DNA of 43,545 nucleotides. It comes from an uncultured Eubacteriales bacterium. Lineage in GTDB: Bacteria; Bacillota; Clostridia; Oscillospirales; CAG-382. The notes beneath the pieces were generated by a model that searched no databases, was not told the origin of the DNA, and worked only from the letters and a program-made list of their open reading frames with translations. Positions 30,659 through 39,649 of the stretch are shown here, piece after piece. The position numbers were made by a program, and so were the translations under genes. How positions within the stretch are numbered: position 1 is the first letter of the stretch; every line of letters starts with the position of its first letter. The DNA lies in the NCBI GenBank assembly GCA_900546385.1, contig URCT01000005.1:1-43545 (forward strand). The letters run 5' to 3'.

Positions 30659-33304
30659 ATGAAAAAAAACGCAAGCAAGATCGCAAGACTGCTCATCATC
30701 GCCGTAATGACTGCGATCCTCATAAGCGCTCTTGGCGTCATGGCGTCGGCGGCGCGTGACGAAGAGATTACCCGGTATGTCGATGTCGAGTACCCACTTC
30801 CGGTAAACACGAGGGAGAACGACTACGGTCTGCCCGGCAACAAACTCTACTTCAGCGACCCCTCGATGGTGCTGGTCGACGGAAAGCCCGCCCCGGAGGG
30901 AAACTTCTTCGTATACCCCAAGGGCGGTACCATGAAGTTTATAAAAGCCGGAAAACTGACGATGTTGCACCAATGGCAGTATTACGACGGCACTGTAGCC
31001 GGTAATGACAACCCTCTTTACCTAGGTTTTGTAGACTATATTGTCACCGTCAAGGAAAAGGAAGCGTTCAGCGGCGATATCAAGGTCACATACGATGAGC
31101 CCTTCGTCGCCGGAAAGCCTTTCCCGAAACTCAAGGTAGAATCCAAGGGTGATGGTGCAAAGTTCAGCAGAGCGTGGTTCGAGATCACCGGTGCCGGAAC
31201 GCATGACGACGAGGTCATCCCGGATTACTATGCCGGTGTCGAGGCTGAAATCAAAGTAGAGCTTGAACCCACCGAAGCCTACTTCTTCGGCTGGGTGGAT
31301 GACGGTGAGCGTTATTGGTCGCCCGCGCTGAGCGATGTGACCGTCAACGGTAAGAAGGTCGACGCGAGTGTGTTTACATACAAGAAAGGCAACACGCTGT
31401 CCTTCTCCTTCCCGGTGACAATCGGCAGCGAGGCGAAGGAAATCAAAATCACCGATCTTGACGTCCCGGCGCACGGTCAGGAGCTCGACCGCACGGCTAC
31501 CGCGTCGATCGGAACGGTTACCGCAGTCAAATACGAGATGTTCCGAAAGGAAATCAATGAAGTATCCAAGGGCGATAACATCAGCGTCGCCGTAAACGTA
31601 AAGCTCCCTGAGGGCTACACCTTTTCCAAGGACAGCTATGCTGTCTGGAACGGACAGGTAAGTGAGTATAAAATCCGCACCCCCTCGATGGGAACCGACG
31701 AATATCTCTATGTCTTCCCGGTAACGGTCGGCGTCTTCGGTGAGCAGGCTTATATCAACAGCGGCTCTGTCTACTTCACCGGCGACGCTATGCTCAAGGT
31801 CGGAGCGAGAGTTCCTGACAGAGATTATATTGACAGCGACGACAACGGCATAATCTACGGCGAGCCCGTATGGACTCCGGCTCACAAGACCTTCGAATCC
31901 GGTCAGACCTACACCGTAAAGATTCCTCTCTCTCTTGAAAAGAACTTCCTTTGGACGGACGACATCCTCACCAACCACAATTTCAGCATAGAATCAAAGG
32001 ATGCCAAAATTGTTGCCGAGGATAAGACCTCCCGCGGCGGAAAGCAGAAGTTTGAGAACAAATACTATCTGGTCGCAATATTCACCCCCGAGGATATCAA
32101 GGGACAGGAGGACGTCAAATATTTCGATCTCGAGCTTTCCTACTCGAAATCAAGCTTTGACCTCAAGGTCGGCGACAAGGCGACTGTCACCGCCCAAACC
32201 AACATTGACCCGATGCTCGCAACGGATCTGAAGGTTCAGTGGTACAGCTCGGCGTCCAAGGTCGTCGGCTCGGGTATTGCGGTCAAGGGAGCGACCACAC
32301 CGGTTCTCACGATTCCCACCGACAAGGTCGGAACGCAGTACTATTACTGTGAAATTTCCTGTGTGATAGACGGCGAAAAGAGCCGGCTTGCAGTCATTCC
32401 CGCGCCCGTTCAGGTAAACGTCACCGAAAAGGGCGCCGCTGTCGGGAAATATACCCTTCGCTACAGCGACGACGCGGCAAAGCACGTCGTCCTCTACAGC
32501 TCCGATGAGGATTTCAGCTTCGAGGTCAAGGCTGACAACGCTTCCGCAAATATTCGATACGCTTGGTACCAATGCGACCGAAACGGCAGGCTTCTCAACA
32601 ACACGCTCCTCAGCAACGGTCAGGCACTCCTGATGCACGGCATCAAAGACGAGGATATGTACAAGACGTTCTACTATACGTGTATCGCCAATGACAATGA
32701 CGATATACAGTCGCTCGTCTTCTCCTGTCTGCTTCTTCCGAAGAAGAAGGCCCTTCCCTTTAAGGACGTGTCCCTCGGCGATCCTTATTACGGCAGCGTC
32801 TGGTATGCAAACAATCACGATCCGTTTCTGATGAACGGCGTCAGTGCGGACGCCTTCGATCCTATGGGCAATCTCACCAGAGCCGCTATCGTCACGGTTC
32901 TCTACAGACTTGAGGGTTCGCCCGTGACGGCGGCATCAAACGAATTTTATGACGTTCCCGCCGGTCAGTGGTATTCCGACGCGGTCGCGTGGGCTGTAAA
33001 GCACGGCATCACCAACGGCTACGGCGACGGACGCTTCGGACCGGACGATCCGATCACGCGCGAGCAGCTGGCGGTTTTCCTCTACAGATATGCGAAGAGC
33101 CGCAATTTCATCGTTCCCGCAAACGGCAAGCTGACCCAGCCCGACGCCTCCAAGATCGATTCTTGGGCACTTGACGCCATGGCATGGGCTTACTCGAAGG
33201 AAATAATCGAGGAAGTGGACGGAAATCTCGCTCCGCTCGACAACGCGTTAAGACATATGATCGCAACCGCGCTCACTCGGTTCTGCATCCATTACTCTTT
33301 GTGA
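30659..33304 (+). CDS. S-layer-homology domain surface protein
   Basis: The 881-residue protein has a signal peptide (residues 1-32, ending ASAA), a long beta-rich region with repeated Ig-like units (for example LRVGDKATVTAQTN-type strands and VQWYSSASKVVGSG) and three C-terminal SLH motifs. The clearest SLH reads YDVPAGQWYSDAVAWAVKHG, ITNGYGDGRFGPDDPITREQ and LAVFLYRYAK. SLH domains bind pyruvylated cell-wall polymers, so the protein is displayed at the surface. ATG 30659 follows AAAGGAGA. It lies between the two-component system and a long co-oriented gene series. The binding partner is unknown. Confidence 0.9.
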   Translation: MKKNASKIARLLIIAVMTAILISALGVMASAARDEEITRYVDVEYPLPVNTRENDYGLPGNKLYFSDPSMVLVDGKPAPEGNFFVYPKGGTMKFIKAGKLTMLHQWQYYDGTVAGNDNPLYLGFVDYIVTVKEKEAFSGDIKVTYDEPFVAGKPFPKLKVESKGDGAKFSRAWFEITGAGTHDDEVIPDYYAGVEAEIKVELEPTEAYFFGWVDDGERYWSPALSDVTVNGKKVDASVFTYKKGNTLSFSFPVTIGSEAKEIKITDLDVPAHGQELDRTATASIGTVTAVKYEMFRKEINEVSKGDNISVAVNVKLPEGYTFSKDSYAVWNGQVSEYKIRTPSMGTDEYLYVFPVTVGVFGEQAYINSGSVYFTGDAMLKVGARVPDRDYIDSDDNGIIYGEPVWTPAHKTFESGQTYTVKIPLSLEKNFLWTDDILTNHNFSIESKDAKIVAEDKTSRGGKQKFENKYYLVAIFTPEDIKGQEDVKYFDLELSYSKSSFDLKVGDKATVTAQTNIDPMLATDLKVQWYSSASKVVGSGIAVKGATTPVLTIPTDKVGTQYYYCEISCVIDGEKSRLAVIPAPVQVNVTEKGAAVGKYTLRYSDDAAKHVVLYSSDEDFSFEVKADNASANIRYAWYQCDRNGRLLNNTLLSNGQALLMHGIKDEDMYKTFYYTCIANDNDDIQSLVFSCLLLPKKKALPFKDVSLGDPYYGSVWYANNHDPFLMNGVSADAFDPMGNLTRAAIVTVLYRLEGSPVTAASNEFYDVPAGQWYSDAVAWAVKHGITNGYGDGRFGPDDPITREQLAVFLYRYAKSRNFIVPANGKLTQPDASKIDSWALDAMAWAYSKEIIEEVDGNLAPLDNALRHMIATALTRFCIHYSL

Positions 33305-33312
33305 GGCTTTCC

Positions 33313-33340
33313 TTCCGGGCGGACTTTTCTCCGCCCGGAA
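33313..33340. repeat. 11-bp GC-rich inverted repeat
   Basis: TTCCGGGCGGA and TCCGCCCGGAA flank a 6-nt loop just after the SLH stop. A-rich rather than T-rich sequence follows, so it may be an attenuator or mRNA-stabilising hairpin rather than a full terminator. Confidence 0.6.
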
Positions 33341-33361
33341 AAACAAAGGTGGTGAAGAAAA

Positions 33362-33745
33362 ATGCGAAGGATCGTGCTTGACTTGCAGAGCGGACTTTAC
33401 GCAAAGCTGCTCGAACGCGCTTTGCTGCAGGAGCTTGACGATTATCTGACAGTTATTTCAAAATCTCCGGAAATGACTTTCGACATATGCCAGATACATC
33501 AGCCGTCTGTCGTCATGATGGAAGTGACCAGGTATACGCCATGGAGGATGCCGGAACGGATTTCACTGGCGGACAGCATACGAAAAAAGCTTCCGGCCTG
33601 CAAAATCATCTTCATCACGGATGGCGATGCCGACAAGAAGCTCGCCGAGCAGATCATCAACGCCAAGCTCGAAGGTCACGCCGACGCAATAGTTTTCATG
33701 TCAGTCAGTGAGAAGTATCTCGCGGCAGTGATAGCGTGCCTCTGA
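33362..33745 (+). CDS. Degenerate receiver-like protein
   Basis: The 127-residue single-domain protein has the alternating pattern of a response-regulator receiver: IVLDLQSGLYAKLLERALL, PSVVMMEVTRY, CKIIFITDGDADKKLAEQII and ADAIVFMSVSEKYLAAVIACL. The acidic pocket is missing and the phospho-acceptor Asp position reads Glu (MMEVTR), so it is probably not phosphorylated. GGTGGTG lies before ATG 33362. It may be a constitutive partner of a regulator, but the similarity is faint. Confidence 0.55.
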   Translation: MRRIVLDLQSGLYAKLLERALLQELDDYLTVISKSPEMTFDICQIHQPSVVMMEVTRYTPWRMPERISLADSIRKKLPACKIIFITDGDADKKLAEQIINAKLEGHADAIVFMSVSEKYLAAVIACL

Positions 33746-33792
33746 AAAAAACCGGCAATTGCATTGACCGGAAACAGTATAAGGAGCAAGTC

Positions 33793-34701
33793 ATGCGAAA
33801 ACAACGAACAGTCATTGTCTGTGTACTCCTCGCCCTCCTGCTCGGCGGCTGCGCTAAAACGCCGGCAAAAAGCGGCGGAGACACATCAAAGGACACCGAA
33901 GTGTCGACATCCGCCGGGACAAAGCAGCCGAGTCCTCCGGAGCAGAGCCTTCCGGGCGCTGACAGCGGCTCAATGGCTCTGCCGTCAGCGCGAAAGGTGC
34001 TGGAGGACAGCGGCATGACCGTCGGCGCAGCCTTTCTCGGCTATGTCGGGTATGAAACGACGAAGGATGATATCGACAATATGATAAAAGATACTTTTGA
34101 GCCGTTATATCCGTTCATTCAGGGCTACGAAGACGTCATCGACTGCGGAGGCGCGGAGCTTTACGCCATACTGCCCGCTGCCGGCTGGTCGGCGTCCGTC
34201 TTCCGGGTCACCGTGACCGATTCCGGCGAGTTCGACGATCATACCGATGAGCCGGTGTATACGGGAAAAGCGGACGAGGTGATTGTCTTAAGATGCAATG
34301 TCAGCGAAATATACCCCGACACATTGGTCAGACTGACAAAGGACGGAGAAACCTTCGATTACCGTCCGGCGCTTTCGATGATGGACGGTCATCTCGCCGG
34401 GACGGAGGGCTGTCTGGATCTCTCGGTTTATGACGATGTGTCCTTCGATGAAAATGACGTGCAGATCGCGTTCGAACTGCTGCGTGAGACGGAGGATGTA
34501 AACAATCTGATGAAATCCGGTATGTCACTTCTCTACACCGGAGCCATACAGCAAATCGACGGGCGGCCGTGCATGGTCTTCGCGCTCGGAACGAATCATG
34601 ACGACGCTTTCGTACAGGAACGGCAGTACGCCGTCTCAGACAACATGATTTATATCTACGACGCGGAAAAGGATACATGGGAGATCTTAGGCTTGGGTTA
34701 A
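33793..34701 (+). CDS. Lipoprotein, unrecognised
   Basis: The 302-residue protein has a lipoprotein signal with lipobox LGGC (Cys20), followed by a Ser/Thr/Pro-rich linker and a mixed domain of about 230 residues that I do not recognise (YVGYETTKDDIDNMIKDTFE, VIDCGGAELYAILPAAGWSA, GRPCMVFALGTNHDD). Start ATG 33793 follows AAGGAG; the frame is open upstream but overlaps the previous gene. It is part of the long rightward gene series. Anchored outside the membrane; function unknown. Confidence 0.75.
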   Translation: MRKQRTVIVCVLLALLLGGCAKTPAKSGGDTSKDTEVSTSAGTKQPSPPEQSLPGADSGSMALPSARKVLEDSGMTVGAAFLGYVGYETTKDDIDNMIKDTFEPLYPFIQGYEDVIDCGGAELYAILPAAGWSASVFRVTVTDSGEFDDHTDEPVYTGKADEVIVLRCNVSEIYPDTLVRLTKDGETFDYRPALSMMDGHLAGTEGCLDLSVYDDVSFDENDVQIAFELLRETEDVNNLMKSGMSLLYTGAIQQIDGRPCMVFALGTNHDDAFVQERQYAVSDNMIYIYDAEKDTWEILGLG

Positions 34702-34917
34702 ACCTGCGCATAACGCGCCTGCCTATTTTTCTTGCTAATCTGAAGAGGATCGGCTATGAAAAATCAAGAAAAAAACAAGACACAACAAAACGGGATGCAT
34801 CAAACGGAACATTGAGACAAGAAGCACTGCTATCCCGTTCTTCGGATACAGTCTCGATGCGGATAACACCAAACGGGTCGTGCCGACGGCCGACAAACAA
34901 CAAGGAGGATCCTTATA

Positions 34918-35907
34918 ATGGGATTATTTGACAAAAAATACTGTGATGTCTGCGGTGCCAAGATTGGTTTTCTCGGGAACCGCAAGCTTGAGGACGGCAA
35001 TCTCTGCAAGGACTGCGCAGGAAAGCTCTCCCCGTTCTTCAGCGACCGCAGAAACTCGACAATCGCTGAAATAAAGGAACAGCTCGCCTACCGTAAAGAA
35101 AACGAGCAGCGGCTCGCTGATTTCTCGCCGTCCGTCACCTTTGACGGAAGCAAGAACGTTTATATTGACCCGATAAGCGAGCGTTTCATCGTCACGGGAC
35201 TTTCAAACTGGCGCAGCGGCAACCCGGATCTGATCAACCTCTCACAGGTAAGAAATGTTGAAACGGACATTCGGGAAAACAAGGAAGAAATCTTCTATAA
35301 GGACTCCGAGGGCAACGAGAAAAGCTACGAGCCGCGCCGCTACGAATGCGACTATGAGTTCAATGTCACCATCCACGTGGATTCCCCGTGGTTTGACGAG
35401 ATCGAGCTTGAACTGAGTGACGGAAACCGTCCTGACAGACGCTTCACCGACCTCTATCGCGCATACGAGCAAAAAATGCACGAGCTCGCGGATATACTGA
35501 TGCGCCGTAACGAACGGTTCCGTGTCTTGGACGGCGACGGAATGATGAAGCAAATCCGCGCCGAAGACGAGCTTTCTGACTCCCTGCCGGTTTCTCAGCC
35601 AAGCGGCGAGTGGGTTTGCCCGTCCTGCGGCGCAAAGAGCAGCGGCGCGAAATTCTGCGAGAACTGCGGAGCTCCGAAGCCCGCGCCTGTTGAGGCAGAT
35701 TCGGCTGCCGCGGCTCAGACCTCCGCCGGCGAAACGTGGGTTTGCCCGTCCTGCGGCTCTAAGGATCAATCGAATAATTTCTGTGAAAACTGCGGGTGCC
35801 GGAGACCGGCTCCGAAGACGGTGCGCTGCGCGTCCTGCGGCTACACCCCGGAGAATCAGACAAAACCGCCAAAGTTCTGTCCGGAGTGCGGTAAGCCGCT
35901 GTCCTGA
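34918..35907 (+). CDS. DUF4428-type protein with three zinc ribbons
   Basis: The 329-residue protein begins with a DUF4428-type Cys4 motif (KYCDVCGAKIGFLGNRKL, then CKDCAGKL). The middle part is mixed alpha/beta (VYIDPISERFIVTGLSNW, EFNVTIHVDSPWFDEIELEL). The C-terminus carries three zinc ribbons: VCPSCGAKSSGAKFCENCG, VCPSCGSKDQSNNFCENCG and a longer one with CASCGY and CPECGK. No signal or membrane segment, so cytoplasmic. GGAGGAT precedes ATG 34918. The leader 34702-34917 holds no convincing gene. Zinc ribbons suggest protein or nucleic-acid binding; role unknown. Confidence 0.8.
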   Translation: MGLFDKKYCDVCGAKIGFLGNRKLEDGNLCKDCAGKLSPFFSDRRNSTIAEIKEQLAYRKENEQRLADFSPSVTFDGSKNVYIDPISERFIVTGLSNWRSGNPDLINLSQVRNVETDIRENKEEIFYKDSEGNEKSYEPRRYECDYEFNVTIHVDSPWFDEIELELSDGNRPDRRFTDLYRAYEQKMHELADILMRRNERFRVLDGDGMMKQIRAEDELSDSLPVSQPSGEWVCPSCGAKSSGAKFCENCGAPKPAPVEADSAAAAQTSAGETWVCPSCGSKDQSNNFCENCGCRRPAPKTVRCASCGYTPENQTKPPKFCPECGKPLS

Positions 35908-35911
35908 TGCC

Positions 35912-36793
35912 ATGAAGCGCACGATACTATTAAGAGCGGTGAGCATCATGTCTGTTTTCCTTGTAGTGTCCGGACTTTTTGGCTGCGGAAGCAGCCAAAA
36001 GCATACGGTCGATGATATCATTTCATTCCACACCTCCTACTACGGTATGGCAAGCAATCCGGTATATGCCTTCGCACTGCGAAAGCAGGAGGAAAACTGG
36101 CTCTTCTCCGCAAGCTGCTGCTTGAAGAGCCGGGAAGACTATTACACCTCCTTCAGCTCTTTTCCGATACCTGTCGAGGAGGCGGAAAAGCTCCTTGAAA
36201 TGCTCCGTGAAGAGGGCGAGATTGAGCGGCTGCGGAAATACCGCAATCCGATACGCATCTTCCACGCAGCCGACGCGCCTGCGCGCAGCTCCGGAATGGT
36301 CTTTGCCGACGGAAGCCGTGTGGAAAAAGAGACCTCTTTCAGCGATACGGTGCAAGAATATCTCTATACTCTCGCTGACACACACTATGAAGCGGCAGAA
36401 AGCGTTGAAGTCGAGTCTGTCCATATCTACCGCAGCTGTATGGATCATTCATCCTCCTATTCGTATACTCTTGCCAAAAGCGAAAATGAGTGGTATTTAT
36501 CCTTTGACGCGGCAATTGGCAGCAGCGGCGTACATACAGAGGTTGAAAGACAACGCATCGATGAACGCGACGCAAAGGAAATACTCCGCATTATAAAAGA
36601 ACAGCAGCTCGTTGCAAGGGTCAGACAGTATGAGCCGCCGCCGGATGACGGCATATCGGCTCTTGACGAAACAACCTATGGAATTTCGTTTGACCTCCCG
36701 GACGGCAGCTCGATAAGTGCTCCGATAGACGCGGGAGAAGAGCTGAGAGAGGCTTTCTATACTCTTTCAACCGTGAAAAATCATCAAGAGTAA
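35912..36793 (+). CDS. Lipoprotein, unrecognised
   Basis: The 293-residue protein has a lipoprotein signal with lipobox LFGC (Cys25). The mature part contains two related units, each with a strand-rich stretch and the pattern EEAEKLLEMLREEGEIERLRKY, repeated as DAKEILRIIKEQQLVARVRQY, followed by similar ends (FADGSRVEKETS versus LPDGSSISAPID). It thus looks like an internal duplication. The start lies 4 nt after the preceding stop, so translation is probably coupled. The ribosome binding site is weak. Function unknown. Confidence 0.75.
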   Translation: MKRTILLRAVSIMSVFLVVSGLFGCGSSQKHTVDDIISFHTSYYGMASNPVYAFALRKQEENWLFSASCCLKSREDYYTSFSSFPIPVEEAEKLLEMLREEGEIERLRKYRNPIRIFHAADAPARSSGMVFADGSRVEKETSFSDTVQEYLYTLADTHYEAAESVEVESVHIYRSCMDHSSSYSYTLAKSENEWYLSFDAAIGSSGVHTEVERQRIDERDAKEILRIIKEQQLVARVRQYEPPPDDGISALDETTYGISFDLPDGSSISAPIDAGEELREAFYTLSTVKNHQE

Positions 36794-36910
36794 ACAAAAA
36801 GCGCTGATTTAAGGTTGTTTTTACACAAAAATCATAGATCCAAGCCTTTTTCGCGTAAAACTCCTTAACTTCAGCTTATCAAAATTTTTTCAATAAATAG
36901 GAGATCTATC

Positions 36911-37681
36911 ATGGCTAACAAGTGTGCGATCTGCGGAGCGGAAATCAATCTGTTCCAGACACAGAAGCTTGCGGACAAGAACTGTATCTGCCGCAAGACC
37001 TGCCGTAAGAAGGGCTTCAAGACCTTCGACTATGTGCACGCGGATCTATATGGAGTCAAAGCGCATCTCGCGCAGGTGGACCGCGGCACAAAGCTATGGA
37101 ATTACTATTTTGTCCCACGGATAAAGACAAAGGACAAGACACAGAAGCTGAAGAGGTTCGGCTCTCCCGTTTATGTCGCCGAGGATCTCGGACTGATGGC
37201 GTACATCCAGAACGACTACAAGTTCATGATATTCGGAAAGACCACCCGTGCCTGCGTTTACCGCATTGCCGACCTTCGCGCGTACAACTACGAGGAACGT
37301 ATAGAAAACAACAGCGGTGACAGCAAGCCGCAAAAAAAATCCTTTGTCCGCATGGCATTCATTAACACCGAAGGAATGAGTGAGATTTCCGTCGAGATGA
37401 GCAACATAAAGGCGTTCCAGAAGCTCCAGAAGTATTTCGACACACTCTTCGGCGTTCAGAAGACCCTCGGAAACGCCTCGAACATCTGGAAAGCACAGGC
37501 GGCGGCAATCAAGAGTGCGGCTGCGGGCGTGAGCGCGGCGATCAGAGGCGACACAGATGCGTCCGAAAAGGTCGGTGACGCAATAGAATCGCTTGATGCC
37601 GCCATCTATGGCGACCGCACCGAGCTTATACGCCGTGCCGACGAGGCTCTGGCGGCATTCAACGGTTATTCAGACAGCTGA
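36911..37681 (+). CDS. DUF4428-type zinc protein
   Basis: The 256-residue cytoplasmic protein starts with a Cys motif (KCAICGAEINLFQTQKLADK, then CICRKTC), related to the one at 34918. The middle (FGSPVYVAEDLGLMAYIQND, then RMAFINTEGMSEISVEMSN) could be a PH-like beta fold. The C-terminus has Ala-rich helices (AAAIKSAAAGVSAAIRGD). AGGAG precedes ATG 36911. A gap of 117 nt separates it from the previous gene. It is a paralogue of the 34918 protein without the terminal zinc ribbons. Function unknown. Confidence 0.75.
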   Translation: MANKCAICGAEINLFQTQKLADKNCICRKTCRKKGFKTFDYVHADLYGVKAHLAQVDRGTKLWNYYFVPRIKTKDKTQKLKRFGSPVYVAEDLGLMAYIQNDYKFMIFGKTTRACVYRIADLRAYNYEERIENNSGDSKPQKKSFVRMAFINTEGMSEISVEMSNIKAFQKLQKYFDTLFGVQKTLGNASNIWKAQAAAIKSAAAGVSAAIRGDTDASEKVGDAIESLDAAIYGDRTELIRRADEALAAFNGYSDS

Positions 37682-37701
37682 CATTTGGAAGGAGAATTCT
37701 G

Positions 37702-38796
37702 ATGCAGACATTGCAGGAGTATAAATGCCCCTGCTGCGGAGGCGCAATAGCCTTTGACAGCGATTCCCAGAAGCTGAAGTGTCCGTATTGTGACACCGAA
37801 TTTGAACTGGAAGCGCTCAAGGGCTATGACGCCGAGCTGCAGGGCGATCAGGCTGACGATATGAAATGGGAAACCTCTGCGGGAAGCGAGTGGCAGGAGG
37901 GCGAGTCCGAAGGACTCCGCACCTATGTCTGCAACTCCTGCGGCGGCGAGATCGTCGGCGACGAGAATATGGCGGCGACGTCCTGTCCCTTCTGCGGGAA
38001 TCCGGTCGTCATGATGGGGCAATTCGCCGGTGCGCTGAAGCCCGACGTGGTAATCCCATTCAAGCTCAACAAAAAGGCGGCGAAGGAAGGTCTGATGAAG
38101 CATCTGACCGGAAAGCGCCTTCTGCCGAAGATTTTCAAGGATCAGAACCATATAGACGAGATCAAGGGGATTTACGTGCCGTTCTGGCTCTTTGACACCG
38201 ACGTTGACGCACAGGTGCGCTACCGTGCGACAAGAATCCGGACATGGAGCACAAGCGACTACAACTACACCGAAACGAGCTACTACATGGTTCATCGCGG
38301 CGGAAGCATCGGCTATGAGCACATCCCGGTCGACGGTTCCACAAAGATGGCTGACGATCTGATGGAATCCATAGAGCCATACGATTATTCCGGTGCGGTG
38401 GATTTCCAGACAGCTTATCTCGCCGGTTATCTTGCGGATAAGTTCGATGTGAGCGAGGAAGAGAGCATCAACCGCGCAAACGAGCGTGTGAAACGCTCCA
38501 CTGAGGACGCGTTCGCCTCAACTGTTTCCGGATACACCTCGGTCAGAGCGGAGAACACAAGCGTCCGCTTCAGCGGCGGCAAAGCAAAATACGCGCTCTA
38601 CCCCGTCTGGCTCTTAAACACCACCTGGAACGGGAATAAGTACACCTTTGCGATGAACGGGCAGACCGGCAAATTCGTAGGTGACCTTCCGATCGACAAA
38701 TCGGCAGCAGCAAAATGGACACTTCTTCTGACGGCTATATACGGCATTGCGGCATACGCGGCAGTCTGGCTGCTGCATCTTGCCGGGTTATTCTGA
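37702..38796 (+). CDS. Zinc-ribbon membrane protein (TFIIB-type)
   Basis: The 364-residue protein has two zinc ribbons: YKCPCCGGAIAF with KCPYCDTEFE, and YVCNSCGGEIV with SCPFCGNPVV. A conserved segment follows (PDVVIPFKLNKKAAKEGLMK, GIYVPFWLFDTDVDAQVRY), and there is one C-terminal membrane helix (LLLTAIYGIAAYAAVWLL). The family is widespread in gut Firmicutes, often beside TPM-domain proteins, as here, where the TPM gene starts 10 nt downstream. It has no signal peptide, so the ribbons face the cytoplasm. GGAAGGAG precedes ATG 37702. Biochemical role unknown. Confidence 0.82.
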   Translation: MQTLQEYKCPCCGGAIAFDSDSQKLKCPYCDTEFELEALKGYDAELQGDQADDMKWETSAGSEWQEGESEGLRTYVCNSCGGEIVGDENMAATSCPFCGNPVVMMGQFAGALKPDVVIPFKLNKKAAKEGLMKHLTGKRLLPKIFKDQNHIDEIKGIYVPFWLFDTDVDAQVRYRATRIRTWSTSDYNYTETSYYMVHRGGSIGYEHIPVDGSTKMADDLMESIEPYDYSGAVDFQTAYLAGYLADKFDVSEEESINRANERVKRSTEDAFASTVSGYTSVRAENTSVRFSGGKAKYALYPVWLLNTTWNGNKYTFAMNGQTGKFVGDLPIDKSAAAKWTLLLTAIYGIAAYAAVWLLHLAGLF

Positions 38797-38806
38797 GGAG
38801 GCAGAT

Positions 38807-39631
38807 ATGAAAAAGAACATACTCATTACCATACTGACTCTCGTTTTCTGCCTGTTCATGGCCGTCCCGGGACTCGCGGAAAGCGAAAACGCGGAGGATG
38901 GCTTTGCGGACGAATACTACAGACTCATGGATATGGCATCCCTGTTATCGGACGCGGACGTCGACTCGCTGACCGCGAAACTCGATGAACTCAGCCTGCG
39001 CCAGAAAATGGATGTGGTCATCGCGACGACAAACACGCTTGAAGGAAAAAGTGTCGTCGAATACGCAGACGATCTCTACGATTATTGCAGCTTCGGTTAC
39101 GGTGCGAACCGCGACGGACTGATCCTTGTTATCAGCATGGAGGACAACGACTGGTATATATCGACCTGCGGCTACGGCATCACCGCATTCACTGACGCCG
39201 GAATCGAGTATATAGGGGAGCAGATAGTCCCGTATCTTTCTGATAAGGATTTTGCCGGAGCTTTCGCGGCTTACATCACCCTGTGCGACGAATTCATCAC
39301 GCAGGCAAGGACCGGCAAGCCTTATGACATCGGCAGTCTCCCGCGCAAGCCGCTGTCGCCCGCCTGGATACTTGTCTGCCTTATCATCGGTCTGATGCTG
39401 TCTTTCGTCACCGTTGGCAAGATGAAGGCGAAGCTCACCACTGTCCGCGCTCAGGCGGCAGCGAACAGCTACATGAAGAACGGCAGCATGAACATAACCG
39501 ACAGCCGTGAGATGTTCCTCTACAAGAATGTAACGAGAACAAAGCGGTCAAGTGAAAGTTCAGGAGGAGGCAGCAGCACACATACTTCTTCTTCCGGCAC
39601 TTCACACGGCGGAGGCGGAGGAAAATTCTGA
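38807..39631 (+). CDS. TPM-domain (YgcG-like) membrane protein
   Basis: The 274-residue protein has a signal peptide (MKKNILITILTLVFCLFMAV, cleavage near LAES), an extracytoplasmic TPM domain (about 35-165: MDMASLLSDADVDSLTAKLD, GLILVISMEDNDWYISTCGY, GITAFTDAGIEYI), one membrane helix (WILVCLIIGLMLSFVTVG) and a Ser/Gly-rich C-terminus ending in HGGGGGKF. This is the classic TPM/YgcG layout. TPM proteins have been linked to phosphatase or photosystem-assembly roles elsewhere, but function in Firmicutes is open. GAGGAGG precedes ATG 38807. Confidence 0.9.
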   Translation: MKKNILITILTLVFCLFMAVPGLAESENAEDGFADEYYRLMDMASLLSDADVDSLTAKLDELSLRQKMDVVIATTNTLEGKSVVEYADDLYDYCSFGYGANRDGLILVISMEDNDWYISTCGYGITAFTDAGIEYIGEQIVPYLSDKDFAGAFAAYITLCDEFITQARTGKPYDIGSLPRKPLSPAWILVCLIIGLMLSFVTVGKMKAKLTTVRAQAAANSYMKNGSMNITDSREMFLYKNVTRTKRSSESSGGGSSTHTSSSGTSHGGGGGKF

Positions 39632-39649
39632 CATAAGGAGATTGGCATT

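Noticed and set aside
31022..31978. A 318-codon open frame antisense to the SLH protein gene
   Set aside because: It is a shadow of a GC-rich gene; the plus-strand protein has a signal peptide and SLH motifs.
34756..34815. A 19-codon leader peptide before the zinc-ribbon gene
   Set aside because: GAGGATCG precedes the ATG, but the Lys/Gln/Asn-rich peptide and lack of an attenuator structure give no real support.
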